Shown: positions 42,531-51,658, counted from the stretch's first letter. The stretch is DNA of 64,000 nt from VXYL01 sp963665195 (GCA_963665195.1 OY762070.1:310001-374000), one strand, 5' to 3'. The notes: generated by a model not told the origin, from the letters alone. Program-made: numbers and translations.

Positions 42531-44018
42531 ATGCGCTTACCCATCTGCATCGCCACGCTCTGCTGCCTCGCCGCGGTCGAAGCAATGGGCCAAGGCCGTT
42601 CGCAGGCCTTCGAGCGTCTGTACCGCGAGCAGTGCGCGGTGTGCCACGGCGACCGCTTCCAAGGCACGGCCCAGGGCACGCCGCTGGTCGGTGCGCCGCT
42701 GATCCGCGGCGAGGGCATCGAGGCCATTGCCAAGAGCATCGCCGAAGGTGCGCCGGACCTCGGCATGCCGGCGTGGTCGGAGTCGCTCAACGCGGGGCAG
42801 ATCAGGAGCCTCGCCATCCTCATCGCCGAAGAACGCGCCAACGCGACGTTCGCCGACTTCCGCATGGCGCCGCCCCTCGAACTGCCGGACGGGATCATCG
42901 AGACCAAGCACCACAGCTACCGGCTGACGAAAGTGATCGATGGCCTGGAGCCCCTGCCGTACTCCATCGCCCCGCTGCCGGACGGCCGCATCCTGCTCAC
43001 GGAGAAGATGCGCGGCCTCACCGTCATCTCCGCGGGCGGTACGCAGTCCGACCTCGTCCCCGGCGCACCCGTGGGCAACCGGCAGGCTTTCCGGATGGGG
43101 CCGCTGCACTACGGACTCGGCTGGATCCTCGACGTGGCGCTGCACCCGGACTACGCGGACAACGGCTGGATATACCTCAGCTTCGGCGACCGCCGCGCCG
43201 ATGGCGGCGCCCGCCCGGTGTCCATGGTGAAGCTCATCCGCGGCCGCTTGAAGGACGGCGCATGGGCCGACGAGGAGACGGTCTACCAGGCCGCCCCCGA
43301 GCACTACAACTTCTCCACCGACATGGCGGCGGGCGGCCGCATCGCCTTCGATGGCGCCGGGCATGTCTTCCTCAGCCTCGGCATGAAGGGCGGCTACGAG
43401 GGCATCCAGAATCTCGGTATTCCGCACGGCAAGGTCCACCGCATCTACGACGACGGCCGCGTTCCCGAGGACAATCCGTTCGCTTCCGTTCCCGGCAGTC
43501 TGCCGAGCATCTGGACGTACGGCCACCGCAGCGTCCACGGCCTCGAAGTGGATCCGCGCACCGGCGAGCTGTGGGGCACGGAGATGGGCCCGCGCGGCGG
43601 CGACGAAATCAACCTGCTGCGACCCGGCGCGAACTACGGCTGGCCGCTGACATCGCTCGGCGTCCACTACAACGGCAGGGCGGTGGACGGCGCGGGCCTC
43701 GGCGTCGACTTCGATCCCGCCGACCTCGTTCCCCCGGTGGTGGACTTCACGCCTTCGGTTGCCGTGTCCAGCTTCGTCTTCTACGAGGGCGATGCGTTCC
43801 CCGACTGGCGCGGCCACATGCTGGTGGGAAGCCTCAAGGGCAGCGACCTCTACCGCTTCTCTATGCAGGACGGCAAGGTCGCGGAGCGGGAGACGGTGAT
43901 CGAGGACCTGGCGCGGATACGGGACATCGAGACCGGGCCGGACGGCACGGTGTTGCTGCTGCTTGAGCATGAGGGCGGGAGTCTGATCGTACGGATGGCG
44001 CCGGCCGGTACGGGGTGA
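42531..44018 (+). CDS. Cytochrome c / PQQ-dependent soluble aldose dehydrogenase-like protein
   Basis: 495 aa, exported (signal peptide about 1-21). N-terminal cytochrome c domain with haem motif CAVCH at residues 35-39 and a methionine ligand region (LGMPAWSE). From about residue 120 a six-bladed YliI/Asd-type beta-propeller: GWILDVALHPDYADNGWIYL, GGRIAFDGAGHVFLSLGM, GHRSVHGLEVDPRTGELW and GGDEINLLRPGANYGWP are the family marks. Oxidises sugars or aldehydes and passes electrons to the fused cytochrome. The fusion avoids the need for a separate acceptor. No pqq synthesis genes are in the window. Confidence 0.88.
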   Translation: MRLPICIATLCCLAAVEAMGQGRSQAFERLYREQCAVCHGDRFQGTAQGTPLVGAPLIRGEGIEAIAKSIAEGAPDLGMPAWSESLNAGQIRSLAILIAEERANATFADFRMAPPLELPDGIIETKHHSYRLTKVIDGLEPLPYSIAPLPDGRILLTEKMRGLTVISAGGTQSDLVPGAPVGNRQAFRMGPLHYGLGWILDVALHPDYADNGWIYLSFGDRRADGGARPVSMVKLIRGRLKDGAWADEETVYQAAPEHYNFSTDMAAGGRIAFDGAGHVFLSLGMKGGYEGIQNLGIPHGKVHRIYDDGRVPEDNPFASVPGSLPSIWTYGHRSVHGLEVDPRTGELWGTEMGPRGGDEINLLRPGANYGWPLTSLGVHYNGRAVDGAGLGVDFDPADLVPPVVDFTPSVAVSSFVFYEGDAFPDWRGHMLVGSLKGSDLYRFSMQDGKVAERETVIEDLARIRDIETGPDGTVLLLLEHEGGSLIVRMAPAGTG

Positions 44019-44203
44019 AGGCCCTTCGCGAACCGGCCCATGGGATGGGTTTCCACGAGGATCTGGCGCGGATGCGGACGCTGGACCCAGCGGGGACTGG
44101 ATGAATTGAGCCTGCAAACCCCTTCAAAAGTTGGCCAAGTTCAAACTAGGACCTGGCTACGAATGCGTTAGTGTCATCACACGTCTTCCGGCAGAGGCAC
44201 TCC

Positions 44204-44566
44204 ATGAAAGCCGTCCCGTTGGATCAACTCGAGGCCCGATTCGGCACCATGTTCGCCGCCGCCCTCCGCCAGCGCCTGTGCGTCGACGACGGCTCCGTTG
44301 CCGTCGAAGCATGGAACGTCGGTCAGGCCAAGGACCACTTCAGCCAAGTCCTCGACCGCGTGCGAGACGGCCAGTGCCAGCTAGTGCGACGGCGCTCCGA
44401 AGAGCCCGTCCTCATGATGTCAATCGCGCAGCTCGCGAACTTCGTCGAGCTCGCCGCGCCCAGGCGCCGGTTCGCCGACATCATCGCACACGATCCGACG
44501 CTCCCGGTCGGTGATCGACTGACGGTGTCCGAAGCCGGCGTCGGGCGCGACGACATCGAGATCTAG
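44204..44566 (+). CDS. Phd/YefM-type antitoxin
   Basis: 120 aa from the ATG at 44204. The core WNVGQAKDHFSQVLDRVRDG is the Phd/YefM dimer-forming DNA-binding region, here preceded by an unusual ~45-residue extension. The C-terminal toxin-binding tail continues to VGRDDIEI. One base after its stop begins a truncated PIN toxin, so the antitoxin is now an orphan. Confidence 0.65.
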   Translation: MKAVPLDQLEARFGTMFAAALRQRLCVDDGSVAVEAWNVGQAKDHFSQVLDRVRDGQCQLVRRRSEEPVLMMSIAQLANFVELAAPRRRFADIIAHDPTLPVGDRLTVSEAGVGRDDIEI

Positions 44567-44567
44567 C

Positions 44568-44642
44568 GTGCCCGCCTACCTGCTCGGCACGCAGGCGCTC
44601 GTCGACGCGGCCCGTAACGACACCGCCGAGGTGGGCGGATGA
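44568..44642 (+). pseudogene. PIN toxin, N-terminal fragment
   Basis: 24 codons from GTG: VPAYLLGTQALVDAARNDTA, then a stop. This matches the start of VapC-like toxins (xxYLLDTNALIDxxR), but the first catalytic Asp of LLDT is Gly here and the rest of the domain is gone. It follows the antitoxin by one base. Confidence 0.6.
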
Positions 44643-44849
44643 AGAGCAACTTGACGAAGACCAGACCGTAGCAAGTATCTTCTCCGTTTCCTTGCTCAAG
44701 CGCGAGGTCGACTCGCTGCCCCCGAGGTCCGCGAGCCCCACTTGCCTATTGGGGGCTCCCGCCCATCCCGCGCACCAAGGGCCGCCCCCGGCCGCTGCTA
44801 GGAACTGTCCTCGTTGACCAGCCCATCGCGTATGGCAGACTGCCTGACC

Positions 44850-46406
44850 ATGCCGCGCCGCTTCAACACCGCTGGCCCCATCGTTCCGGCAGCCCACTAC
44901 CACGTTCCGCCGCTGGAGCGGATGGACTACGACACCGTTCGGTCTCTGATCGACGAGGGCAGTTACTTCGCCCTGCACGCGCCGCGCCAGACCGGGAAGA
45001 CGTCGGCGCTTCTGGCCCTTCGCGACAAACTCGCTGAGGAGGGCGAAAACCTCTGCGTCTATGTCAACGTCGAGAACGCCCAGGCGCTGCGCGAGGACAT
45101 ACCCGGCGCAATGCGCGAGATCCTCGGGCACCTCAGTTCCCGCGCGCTTGGCGAAGGCGACGGATTTCTGGACCGGGAGTGGCACCAACTGCTTGATCGG
45201 TTCGGTACCGGGGCGCTGCGCGAAGCGCTCACCCGGTGGTGCGAAGCATCGGCGAAGCCCATCGTCCTGCTTATCGACGAGATCGACTCGCTGGTCGGCG
45301 ATACCCTGGTGAGCGTGCTGCGGCAACTTCGCAGCGGCTACGACTTGAGACCGCGGCGCTTCCCGCACAGCGTGATCCTCTGCGGGGTGCGGGACCTTCG
45401 TGACTACCGTATCGAGTCCTCCCGGGAAGGGCCGGTGCTCGGCGGCAGCGCCTTCAACATCAGCGCCGACTCGCTGCGGCTCGGCGACTTCTCGCGCCAC
45501 GAAGTCGAGGCCCTGCTTGCGCAGCACGCGGCAGAGACGGGCCAGACCTTCACCGCTGCGGCTGTTGCCGAAATATGGCGAGCCACCAGCGGCCAGCCGT
45601 GGCTGGTGAACGCGCTGGCCCGGGGCGGCTGCCAGCGATCCGCCAAGATGGCCGCGGTGGGCGTGGATGCGATCCACGCGACGCGGGAGGATCTGATTGT
45701 GCGCCGCGTGACGCATCTGGATCAACTCGCGCACCAGCTCGCCGAGGAGAGCGTGCGACGGGTAATCGAGCCAATCCTCCTTGGCACCGCAGCAGGCGCC
45801 GACATCTCCACGGAAGACATCCAATACGCGCGCGACCTCGGCCTAGTGGCGCCGGCCGAGCTCGACATCGCCAATGCGATCTACCGCGAGGTGATCCCCA
45901 GGGACCTTGCCGATGCGGCGCAGCAGACCTTGGCCGTCAGCCCGGCGCGATACATCGGCCCCGCGGGCGACTTGGACGCCAGCAAGCTGCTCGCCGCCTT
46001 CCAAGCGTTCTTTCGCGAAAACGCCGAGCACTGGGTGGAGCGCTTCCAGTACCGCGAGGCGGGCCCGCAGCTACTGTTGCAGGCTTTCCTGCAACGCATC
46101 GTCAATGGCGGCGGGCGCATCGAACGCGAATACGGGCTGGGCCGAATGCGCACGGACTTGCTCATCTTCTGGCCAGCGCCCGCCGGCGAGCGCCGCATCG
46201 TCATCGAATGCAAGCTGCTGCACCGGAGCATGGCCGGCACCGAGCGCCAAGGCGTCGCCCAGACATTGGCCTACATGGACCGCAGCGCGGCGTCCGAAGG
46301 CCATCTGGTGGTGTTCGACCGAACGCCGGACAAGCCTTGGGCGGAGAAGATCTTCCGCCGCACAGTTGCCGAGAACGGCCGCAGCATCACGGTCTGGGGG
46401 GCGTAG
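44850..46406 (+). CDS. AAA ATPase fused to a PD-(D/E)xK nuclease-like domain
   Basis: 518 aa from the ATG at 44850, where conservation starts (RFNTAGPIVPAAHYHVPPL); ATG 44832 and TTG 44814 are upstream alternatives. Walker A APRQTGKTS at residues 44-52; Walker B PIVLLIDEIDSLVGD. The C-terminal ~110 residues hold RMRTDLLIFW followed by RRIVIECKLL, the D and E-x-K of a PD-(D/E)xK fold (DUF1703-like). The family is widespread in accessory regions and has been suspected of nuclease-based conflict roles. No partner gene is evident; toxin-antitoxin debris lies on both sides. Confidence 0.8.
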   Translation: MPRRFNTAGPIVPAAHYHVPPLERMDYDTVRSLIDEGSYFALHAPRQTGKTSALLALRDKLAEEGENLCVYVNVENAQALREDIPGAMREILGHLSSRALGEGDGFLDREWHQLLDRFGTGALREALTRWCEASAKPIVLLIDEIDSLVGDTLVSVLRQLRSGYDLRPRRFPHSVILCGVRDLRDYRIESSREGPVLGGSAFNISADSLRLGDFSRHEVEALLAQHAAETGQTFTAAAVAEIWRATSGQPWLVNALARGGCQRSAKMAAVGVDAIHATREDLIVRRVTHLDQLAHQLAEESVRRVIEPILLGTAAGADISTEDIQYARDLGLVAPAELDIANAIYREVIPRDLADAAQQTLAVSPARYIGPAGDLDASKLLAAFQAFFRENAEHWVERFQYREAGPQLLLQAFLQRIVNGGGRIEREYGLGRMRTDLLIFWPAPAGERRIVIECKLLHRSMAGTERQGVAQTLAYMDRSAASEGHLVVFDRTPDKPWAEKIFRRTVAENGRSITVWGA

Positions 46407-46481
46407 CGGCCCCACCCTGCTGCAGGAACTTGACTCGAATCGCGGGCCGCGGGCATGGTCTCGCTGAGGAGGTGCAAGGCA

Positions 46482-46718
46482 ATGGTGCAAGTGACGGCAA
46501 GACTCCCAGACGAGCTCGTCGCTAGGGCCGATCAAGCCGCGAACCGCTTGAATCGCTCCCGAACGCAGCTACTCAGGCAGGCATTGGAGCACTACCTTGA
46601 GGACTGCGAAGACATCGGCCTTGCCTTGGAGCGCTTGGATGACCCAGAGGATCCGGTCCTAGATTGGCAGGATGTTCGACGTGACCTTCTCGATCAGGAT
46701 CAAGGAGAGCGCGGCTAA
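46482..46718 (+). CDS. Ribbon-helix-helix antitoxin
   Basis: 78 aa. Ribosome site GAGGAGGTG 7 bases before the ATG. MVQVTARLPDELVARADQAA then RSRTQLLRQALEHYL is a canonical RHH DNA-binding fold, followed by an acidic toxin-binding tail (DDPEDPVLDW). Its cognate toxin gene, overlapping its 3' end, is decayed. Confidence 0.75.
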   Translation: MVQVTARLPDELVARADQAANRLNRSRTQLLRQALEHYLEDCEDIGLALERLDDPEDPVLDWQDVRRDLLDQDQGERG

Positions 46719-46870
46719 GGCTCTACGCAAGGTCCCGGCTAGTGCCCGCGTGCCGCGATTGACCGGCTCGGCCGAGAACCGCTCGCTGGATCCGCGCTCA
46801 AAAGCGAGTTCGGCGGTTACGTCGCCTCCGGGTGGGCGCTCTCGCGTCATCTACGAAGCTCCTCACCACG
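46672..46870 (+). pseudogene. RelE/ParE-type toxin remnant
   Basis: MFDVTFSIRIKESAAKALRK then VPASARV is the start of a RelE-fold toxin, overlapping the antitoxin gene. After that the frame is scrambled; a piece reading RSRVIYEA near 46850 matches the RVIYE strand of the family. Several indels, so inactive. Confidence 0.5.
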
Positions 46871-47110
46871 GTAGACATCTTCGCCGGCATCCTGCTGACT
46901 GGGGACCACCAGCTACGCAATGTCGCTGCCGACCGTGGTCTGCGCGTCCACGGCGCTCTGTGGATCATCGACGAACTCCACGGGGCCCACGCCTGTCCCG
47001 TCTCTTTGCTCATCAGAGCGCTTCGTTCTTGGGCGGCCGACGCCACCGTCTTCCTGCCCCGAGAGCAGATCGCCGCCCGCCTTGATCGGCTGTCCCACGA
47101 AGACGAGTGA
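46832..47110 (+). pseudogene. PIN-domain protein, C-terminal fragment
   Basis: TVDIFAGILLTGDHQLRNVA, then GLRVHGALWIIDELHGA and LPREQIAARLDRL. This is the C-terminal half of DUF3368-like PIN toxins (LLTGDxxLRxxAxxxGxxVHGTLWxLDxLV), including the last acidic residue. The N-terminal half is absent; the DNA joins directly to the RelE remnant. Confidence 0.55.
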
Positions 47111-47143
47111 CCGCAAACGGGACGGAAGGCTCCGGCAGCGCCG

Positions 47144-48052
47144 CTAGTCGTGCGGATGATCCAGGCGCCACTGCGCCGCCTGCACGGTTCGTTCTTGAAA
47201 CAACGTGCTGCCGTGTTTGACTACGAGCTGCTCAAAGGAACCTTGCAGCAATCCGTTGTCCCGGAGCGCCTTGAAGCCGGACTGCAACTCGCCCTGCTCG
47301 ACGAGCCTGCGCAGCGCTTCGACGTGCCCGTACTGTTCGATCATCGGCCGCGTACGTGCAGCGGCACCGGCGATCAAACGCTCGTAGACGCCCAACGTGC
47401 GGTCCACGTCCGCCTTGAGGTCCTCAATGGCCACTGCTGTCGGTCGGAGCCAAAGCGTGCCGCAACACTTGCCCGGAGGTCGGCCAGTTTCCGTCTGCAT
47501 GTTCATGCGATTATTGAGTGACGCCAACCAGTCCGACGATGTCGCGAACGTGCGCGGGGCAGGGGAGTCGGCACGGTCTCTGACCCCGTCAGAGATCAGC
47601 ACTGACCATCGTACGTCCTGCATGATGTCAATGATCGATGCGTACAGATCGTCTAGCTGCTGCAGCGCGTTGAAGACGCGGTGGGAAGACGAGGTGCCAA
47701 GGCCGATGCATGATTCGCGCAGTCGTTGGAGTTCCTCGCGACGGCCTTTGAAGTAGGCCTCAGCCTGTTCCAAGGCAACTGCGCCGTCGCCCTCTGGATC
47801 GATAGTCTCCTCGGAAGGGTGCTCCTTCATCGCCTCGGCCAAGACCTCGCCAGCACGGTTGAGCACGGGGCGAAGACTGGCATGCTGCTTGCGAAGTCCC
47901 GTGGCGACGGAGTCGACCAGCGCGGTCGACACGGGGATAGCCTCGAAATCCGCGCCCGACGTGAGGGCCGGGAGCGCGCGGCTGACGTCACGAATGGTGT
48001 TCAACTGCGCCAACATGGACTGGCCCTCAGAGGAAGCTGCGACCACCTTCAC
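47144..48052 (-). CDS. Unrecognised protein family, intact copy
   Basis: 302 aa from a GTG start at 48052. Mostly helical: TGLRKQHASLRPVLNRAGEV, ETIDPEG, LEQAEAYFKGRREELQRLRE, IIDIMQDVRWSVLISDGVRD, then NRMNMQTETGRPPGKCCG and a helical C-terminus. No signal peptide, TM helix or catalytic motif. A decayed copy lies at 32640-33075, and a fragment matching the NRM-x(3)-ETG region lies just upstream at 48100-48230. It is downstream of, and co-directional with, a TPR-like gene. Confidence 0.6.
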   Translation of the reverse strand: MKVVAASSEGQSMLAQLNTIRDVSRALPALTSGADFEAIPVSTALVDSVATGLRKQHASLRPVLNRAGEVLAEAMKEHPSEETIDPEGDGAVALEQAEAYFKGRREELQRLRESCIGLGTSSSHRVFNALQQLDDLYASIIDIMQDVRWSVLISDGVRDRADSPAPRTFATSSDWLASLNNRMNMQTETGRPPGKCCGTLWLRPTAVAIEDLKADVDRTLGVYERLIAGAAARTRPMIEQYGHVEALRRLVEQGELQSGFKALRDNGLLQGSFEQLVVKHGSTLFQERTVQAAQWRLDHPHD

Positions 48053-48099
48053 ACCATACTTTGGCAGTGCTATCCGGTCAACGGCGGTCGAGTTGTGGT

Positions 48100-48289
48100 C
48101 CCCAGCGGACTGGTCGCAGTAACGCCGTGCCGTGCCGTGGGAACCGAAGGAAGGTCGGCCAGGTTCCCGTCTCCACCTTCATGCGATTCACGCGGTGTCC
48201 AAGGACGCGGCCTCGTCGAAGATGCGCCGGCAGTCCTCAAGGACGGTACGGGCGGTGTGGCGCTCGAAGCGGCGACCTTGACCGGACAT
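48100..48289 (-). pseudogene. Fragments of the same family after the TPR-like gene
   Basis: A short frame opens at 48289, directly after the TPR-like stop (MSGQGRRFERHTARTVLEDC, RRIFDEAASLDT), and stops. The next bases read, in another frame, RVNRMKVETGTWPTFLRFPR, which resembles NRMNMQTETGRPPGKCCGTL of the 302-aa protein. It looks like the remains of an original second gene of a TPR-linked pair. Confidence 0.4.
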
Positions 48290-49057
48290 TCAGGCATGAC
48301 GGCCATCTGCGATCCCGGTGAATGCGGGAACGAACCTGAGGCCGGGGTCCGCCATGAGGTCCGAGCGTGCCGTGATCCGATGGGCGATGCGTTCGTTCAG
48401 CGCCGCGGCGACCGAGGGCGGCGCATAGACGAAGCGTTGGTAGAGGAATGACCAGCGAAACTCGTCGGCGGTGATTGCGGTCTTGCACGCCCGAACACGC
48501 TCCTCGCGCTGGCTCTCCGACACGATCTGCAGCACGGCACGGACGCCGGCCTCGCCGAACGCCCCGGCCTCAATCGCGGCTGCAAGCTGCCTACTGACCT
48601 GCGCGAGAGGGTGCGGTTGCGCTGGTAGCAAGGTGCTCCAACGGTCGACGAGGTCTCGGCCAGTGGTGAAGTCCGCGAACTCCAGCGCGGACGTGATCGC
48701 GCGCTCAAGCAGTCTCAAGTCGTCCGGGTAGTGATCGAACGCCGTGGTCGCGATTTCAAGGGCTTCGCCGTGGAGTTCGACCAAGGCCAGCGAGACCGCG
48801 TAGTTCAGCCAAGCGTCGGCCGAGGCGTCCTGCTGGAGGACGATTCGAAAGTGGTCGCGCACCGCATCGGCATGGCCACGTAAGGCGGCCGCAAATCCGA
48901 GCAAGCCGTCCGCGGAGGCCGCGTCGGAGCGCATGAGCCGGCTCGCGCCACGCTCGATCCGGCGCAGTTCCTTCTCGTCCGGTACCGGCTGGCCCATGAC
49001 GGCCGCTAGTCGGTTCCAGAGCTCATCGGCCTTGGCAGCGGGTTCGGCGGGCACCAC
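48290..49057 (-). CDS. TPR-like helical protein
   Basis: About 255 aa from a GTG at 49057 or 49054, where GGGGAG is just upstream; the frame continues to an ATG at 49123 but without a ribosome site. Helical repeat pattern: LLGFAAALRGHADAVRDHFR, ADAWLNYAVSLALVELHGEA, LRLLERAITSALEFADF, QLAAAIEAGAFGEAGVRAVL. Ends in AAALNERIAHRITARSDLMA. Likely a protein-interaction module; the partner gene that followed is fragmented. Confidence 0.6.
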   Translation of the reverse strand: MVPAEPAAKADELWNRLAAVMGQPVPDEKELRRIERGASRLMRSDAASADGLLGFAAALRGHADAVRDHFRIVLQQDASADAWLNYAVSLALVELHGEALEIATTAFDHYPDDLRLLERAITSALEFADFTTGRDLVDRWSTLLPAQPHPLAQVSRQLAAAIEAGAFGEAGVRAVLQIVSESQREERVRACKTAITADEFRWSFLYQRFVYAPPSVAAALNERIAHRITARSDLMADPGLRFVPAFTGIADGRHA

Positions 49058-49123
49058 ATCTCCCCGATGCGTTCGGACTGCTGGCGAGCTTAGCACGCGA
49101 TGCGCGGGCGCATTGCCACGCAC

Positions 49124-49630
49124 GTCGGGGTCCGCTCGGTACAGCCGGTCTGAGACCAGGACGGTGCTCGTCGCGGTTCATCCCCAACGGTGTCACCCGA
49201 GTTGCCAGTGCGGCTGCGGCGAGACTCGAAGGCCGATCTCAGGCTGAGTTGGTCGGATGTGCTCTCACTTGGAGGCTGGCGAGCGTGCCGCTCAGAATCG
49301 ACCCAACGTGCCCCGCCTGCGCTGGCTCCGCTCCGTCGCGAATGCCGGGCGCGGACCTCGGCCGGGTTCATTTCTGGGTGCGCCGGGGTGAGGGCGTATG
49401 CGACGCCTCATCTACTCTGGGTTCGATCGAGCAGTTGCCGTCGGCGGGTTCGCAGCCGACGTAAGCTGCCTTAGCCCGCCCGCAGCGGCGGGCAGCTCAG
49501 GCCTGGGCTCCCAAGCGGCCTGGCGTCGCAACGAGGCCAGCGGGCGCGCAACTATGGGTTGCAGGCCAGTGGCAGCCGCTCCGCACTGGGTCAAACAGCT
49601 CGCGACTGTGTCTCGCTCTGGGTTGGACAG
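49124..49630. other. 507-bp region without a supported gene
   Basis: Open frames here lack start context or family resemblance. There are two hairpins: GTCGGC/GCCGAC around 49441-49461 and GCCCGCC/GGCGGGC at about 49474-49493. They could end transcription from the small operon at 49631-50574, but no T-run follows. Confidence 0.5.
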
Positions 49631-49909
49631 TCAGCGGTCGATCGCCGCCGGATCTCTTGAATCGGGATCTGCTGGCGCTTCGTCGGGGTTTCCCTCGGAA
49701 CGCCCGATCGGGATCAGGTCCTTCGAGATGGCCAACGAGCCGCCGATCAGGGCCATGAGCGGTCCCTGGATGACATCGTAGGCCTTCGCCATGTCGGCCG
49801 ACTGCCAGACGAGTAGCAGGAACATGGCCAGTACGACCACGTATCCGGCACCCATCAAGATCAGGACATTGGTGCGAAGCGGGGTTCGGTTGGGTCCAGC
49901 GTTGCTCAT
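49631..49909 (-). CDS. Small membrane protein
   Basis: 92 aa with an AAGGAGAA ribosome site. Two hydrophobic helices: NVLILMGAGYVVVLAMFLLLV and the weaker PLMALIGGSLAIS. The C-terminus is acidic (NPDEAPADPDSRD). It starts 12 bases after the lipoprotein gene, hence an operon. Holin-like size and topology, but there are no phage genes around. Family not recognised. Confidence 0.65.
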   Translation of the reverse strand: MSNAGPNRTPLRTNVLILMGAGYVVVLAMFLLLVWQSADMAKAYDVIQGPLMALIGGSLAISKDLIPIGRSEGNPDEAPADPDSRDPAAIDR

Positions 49910-49920
49910 CTCATTCTCCT

Positions 49921-50574
49921 TCAGAGGTTGTTCGTCGCTGCTTCCACTGCGCCGGCGGACTCGCTGAGGCCGTCGGCAAGGGTGCAGACGTTGTGGTAGC
50001 GAAGCGCATCATTGACGGCTCGCGTGATCGGGTACTCCTCCAAGCTCTTGTTCTGGTCTTCCAAGATGCTCTTGAATATCCGGGTTCGAGCTAGCTCGAT
50101 GCCCGACAGAGCGATGGCCAGCTTCGTCTCGCGGAAATAGCCATCGAAGTCGCCGCCGATTGCTCCAACGGCGGTACCTGCAGCGGCCGCCGCCCTGGAG
50201 GTCGGATCGTGATCGACGATCGCCGAGGCGGCGGCGGAAAGTTGCGACAGTGCATTGAAGCCAATGCCGGCCTTGGTCATCCCATATAGGGTGCGCTTGA
50301 ACTCATGGCACCGATCCGTAGCCGTGCCGAGCAGCATGTGCTGCATTTCATTCCGGTCCCTTGCGCTCTCCATCAAGCGCGGGTCGAGGCACTCACCGGG
50401 GGTCTCTCGGTCACACAGCTCGGCGTGGCCGTTCGTCATCGTCCATACCAGTGGGAACGGATCGACTCCGACTGGGGCCGCGACCCGTGGGAGCAGCGAG
50501 CAGCTACCGAGCGTGAGCAAGACGACCATGAGGGCGCCAAGGAGGAACGGCTTGGGCGTGTTGGGCATTCGCAT
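49921..50574 (-). CDS. Lipoprotein, unrecognised
   Basis: 217 aa from the ATG at 50574 (GGGAG upstream). Signal LLGALMVVLLTLGSC with lipobox TLGSC. The mature part is helical with an Ala-rich core (LSQLSAAASAIVDHD, SRAAAAAGTAVGAIGGDF) and acidic/helical C-terminus. It is paired with a small membrane protein downstream. The longer upstream frame has no signal and is unlikely to be used. Confidence 0.65.
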   Translation of the reverse strand: MRMPNTPKPFLLGALMVVLLTLGSCSLLPRVAAPVGVDPFPLVWTMTNGHAELCDRETPGECLDPRLMESARDRNEMQHMLLGTATDRCHEFKRTLYGMTKAGIGFNALSQLSAAASAIVDHDPTSRAAAAAGTAVGAIGGDFDGYFRETKLAIALSGIELARTRIFKSILEDQNKSLEEYPITRAVNDALRYHNVCTLADGLSESAGAVEAATNNL

Positions 50575-50799
50575 GTCTCCCAGATGGACGAGGCGGAGTA
50601 CGAGGTCCGGCTGCCGACGGTGAAGGGACGGCCTCTTGCGACCGCCGCACGCAAAGGCTGCGACGGTCGCCGCACTGCCATCGGATCCAACGTAGCACTC
50701 TGGAGAACACACGAGCAACGTGCGATTCATCACCGTGTCATAGTGATAGTTGTCACCATTCTCGGTTCAGATGCGGCTCGATATTGCAGCCACCCAGTT

Positions 50800-51431
50800 T
50801 CTGATGGCTCTTCGGTTGGCCGGATGCCGCCTGTGCCTGCGGTGCGGGCAGAAAGACATCCTCGACGGGGCCCACTGACGAAGCGGCTGAACCGGATGCC
50901 CTGGTGCCTGGCCACCTGCGACTGCGGGGCGGCAAGAACGGAGACGGCGCAACCGTCTGCGACGGCGAGAGGTTCGCGATCCAGCACGGCCTGTTGCTCG
51001 GTGGAAGCCGCCGCACGGATGTCTTCGAGTTGCAGCTTGCGGGGCTCGCAGACGATGTGGCCGCTATGTCCATAGTTGCCGCGCTGCGCACCGCCTTCTG
51101 CTGGTTGATCGGCATTCAGGAGGACGAAGTTGGCGTTACCGTGCGCCAAGCGCGGGCGGAGGAAGGCGGTTTGCGCCAGTCCATGTTCCTCTACGACATG
51201 GCCGGGACGGCGGCAACGGCTACGTGGCCGCGCTTCGCGAGTACGTTGGCGCGGCCCTCGAGGGGAGCGGTGGCGGTGCTGCAATGCCGCAAGGAGTGCG
51301 ACGCGGCCTGCGAGGCGTGCCTGCTGACCTTCGGCAGCCACTACGAGGCGGAGCGCTTGGATCGGCACCGGGCGCTTGAGTTCGCGGCAGGCTGGACGGG
51401 GAACTGGGCTCGGTCCCCGGATGCACGTTGA
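50800..51431 (+). pseudogene. drmB: drmB (DISARM, DUF1998) C-terminal remnant, copy 1
   Basis: Pieces in order: CRLCLRCGQ, a stop and frame change, then HLRLRGGKNGDGATVCDGER, FAIQHGLLLGG, RTDVFELQLAGLADDVAAM, RQSMFLYDM-like segment, and ECDAACEACLLTFGSHYEAE with RLDRHRALEF. This is the end of DrmB-type DUF1998 proteins, including the cysteine cluster and the LDRH motif. The GGNGYVAALREYVGAALEG stretch is present but one frame off, so compensating indels exist. The N-terminal helicase-linked part and other DISARM genes are absent. Confidence 0.65.
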
Positions 51432-51658
51432 TGTTCCACGGGCGATGCGCGCCAACACCCCGGTCACGCTCCCGCGGAGACGACCATGGCGACCGGCAGT
51501 GCGCTACTCGGACAGGCCGCTGACTCGCCCGCTGGCGGCTGCGCACGGCGCCGTGGTGCAGGCCTCAACGGCACCACACCCCGTTGACCTCAGGAGAACG
51601 TCCCGGTTATGGTAAGCCGCACTTCCGTACTTCGAGTCGACGCGAAAGGATGCAGCTA

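Noticed and set aside
47144..48052. Calling the 302-aa protein a HEPN or phage-related toxin
   Set aside because: No Rx4-6H or other catalytic motif is visible, and helical content alone is not enough.
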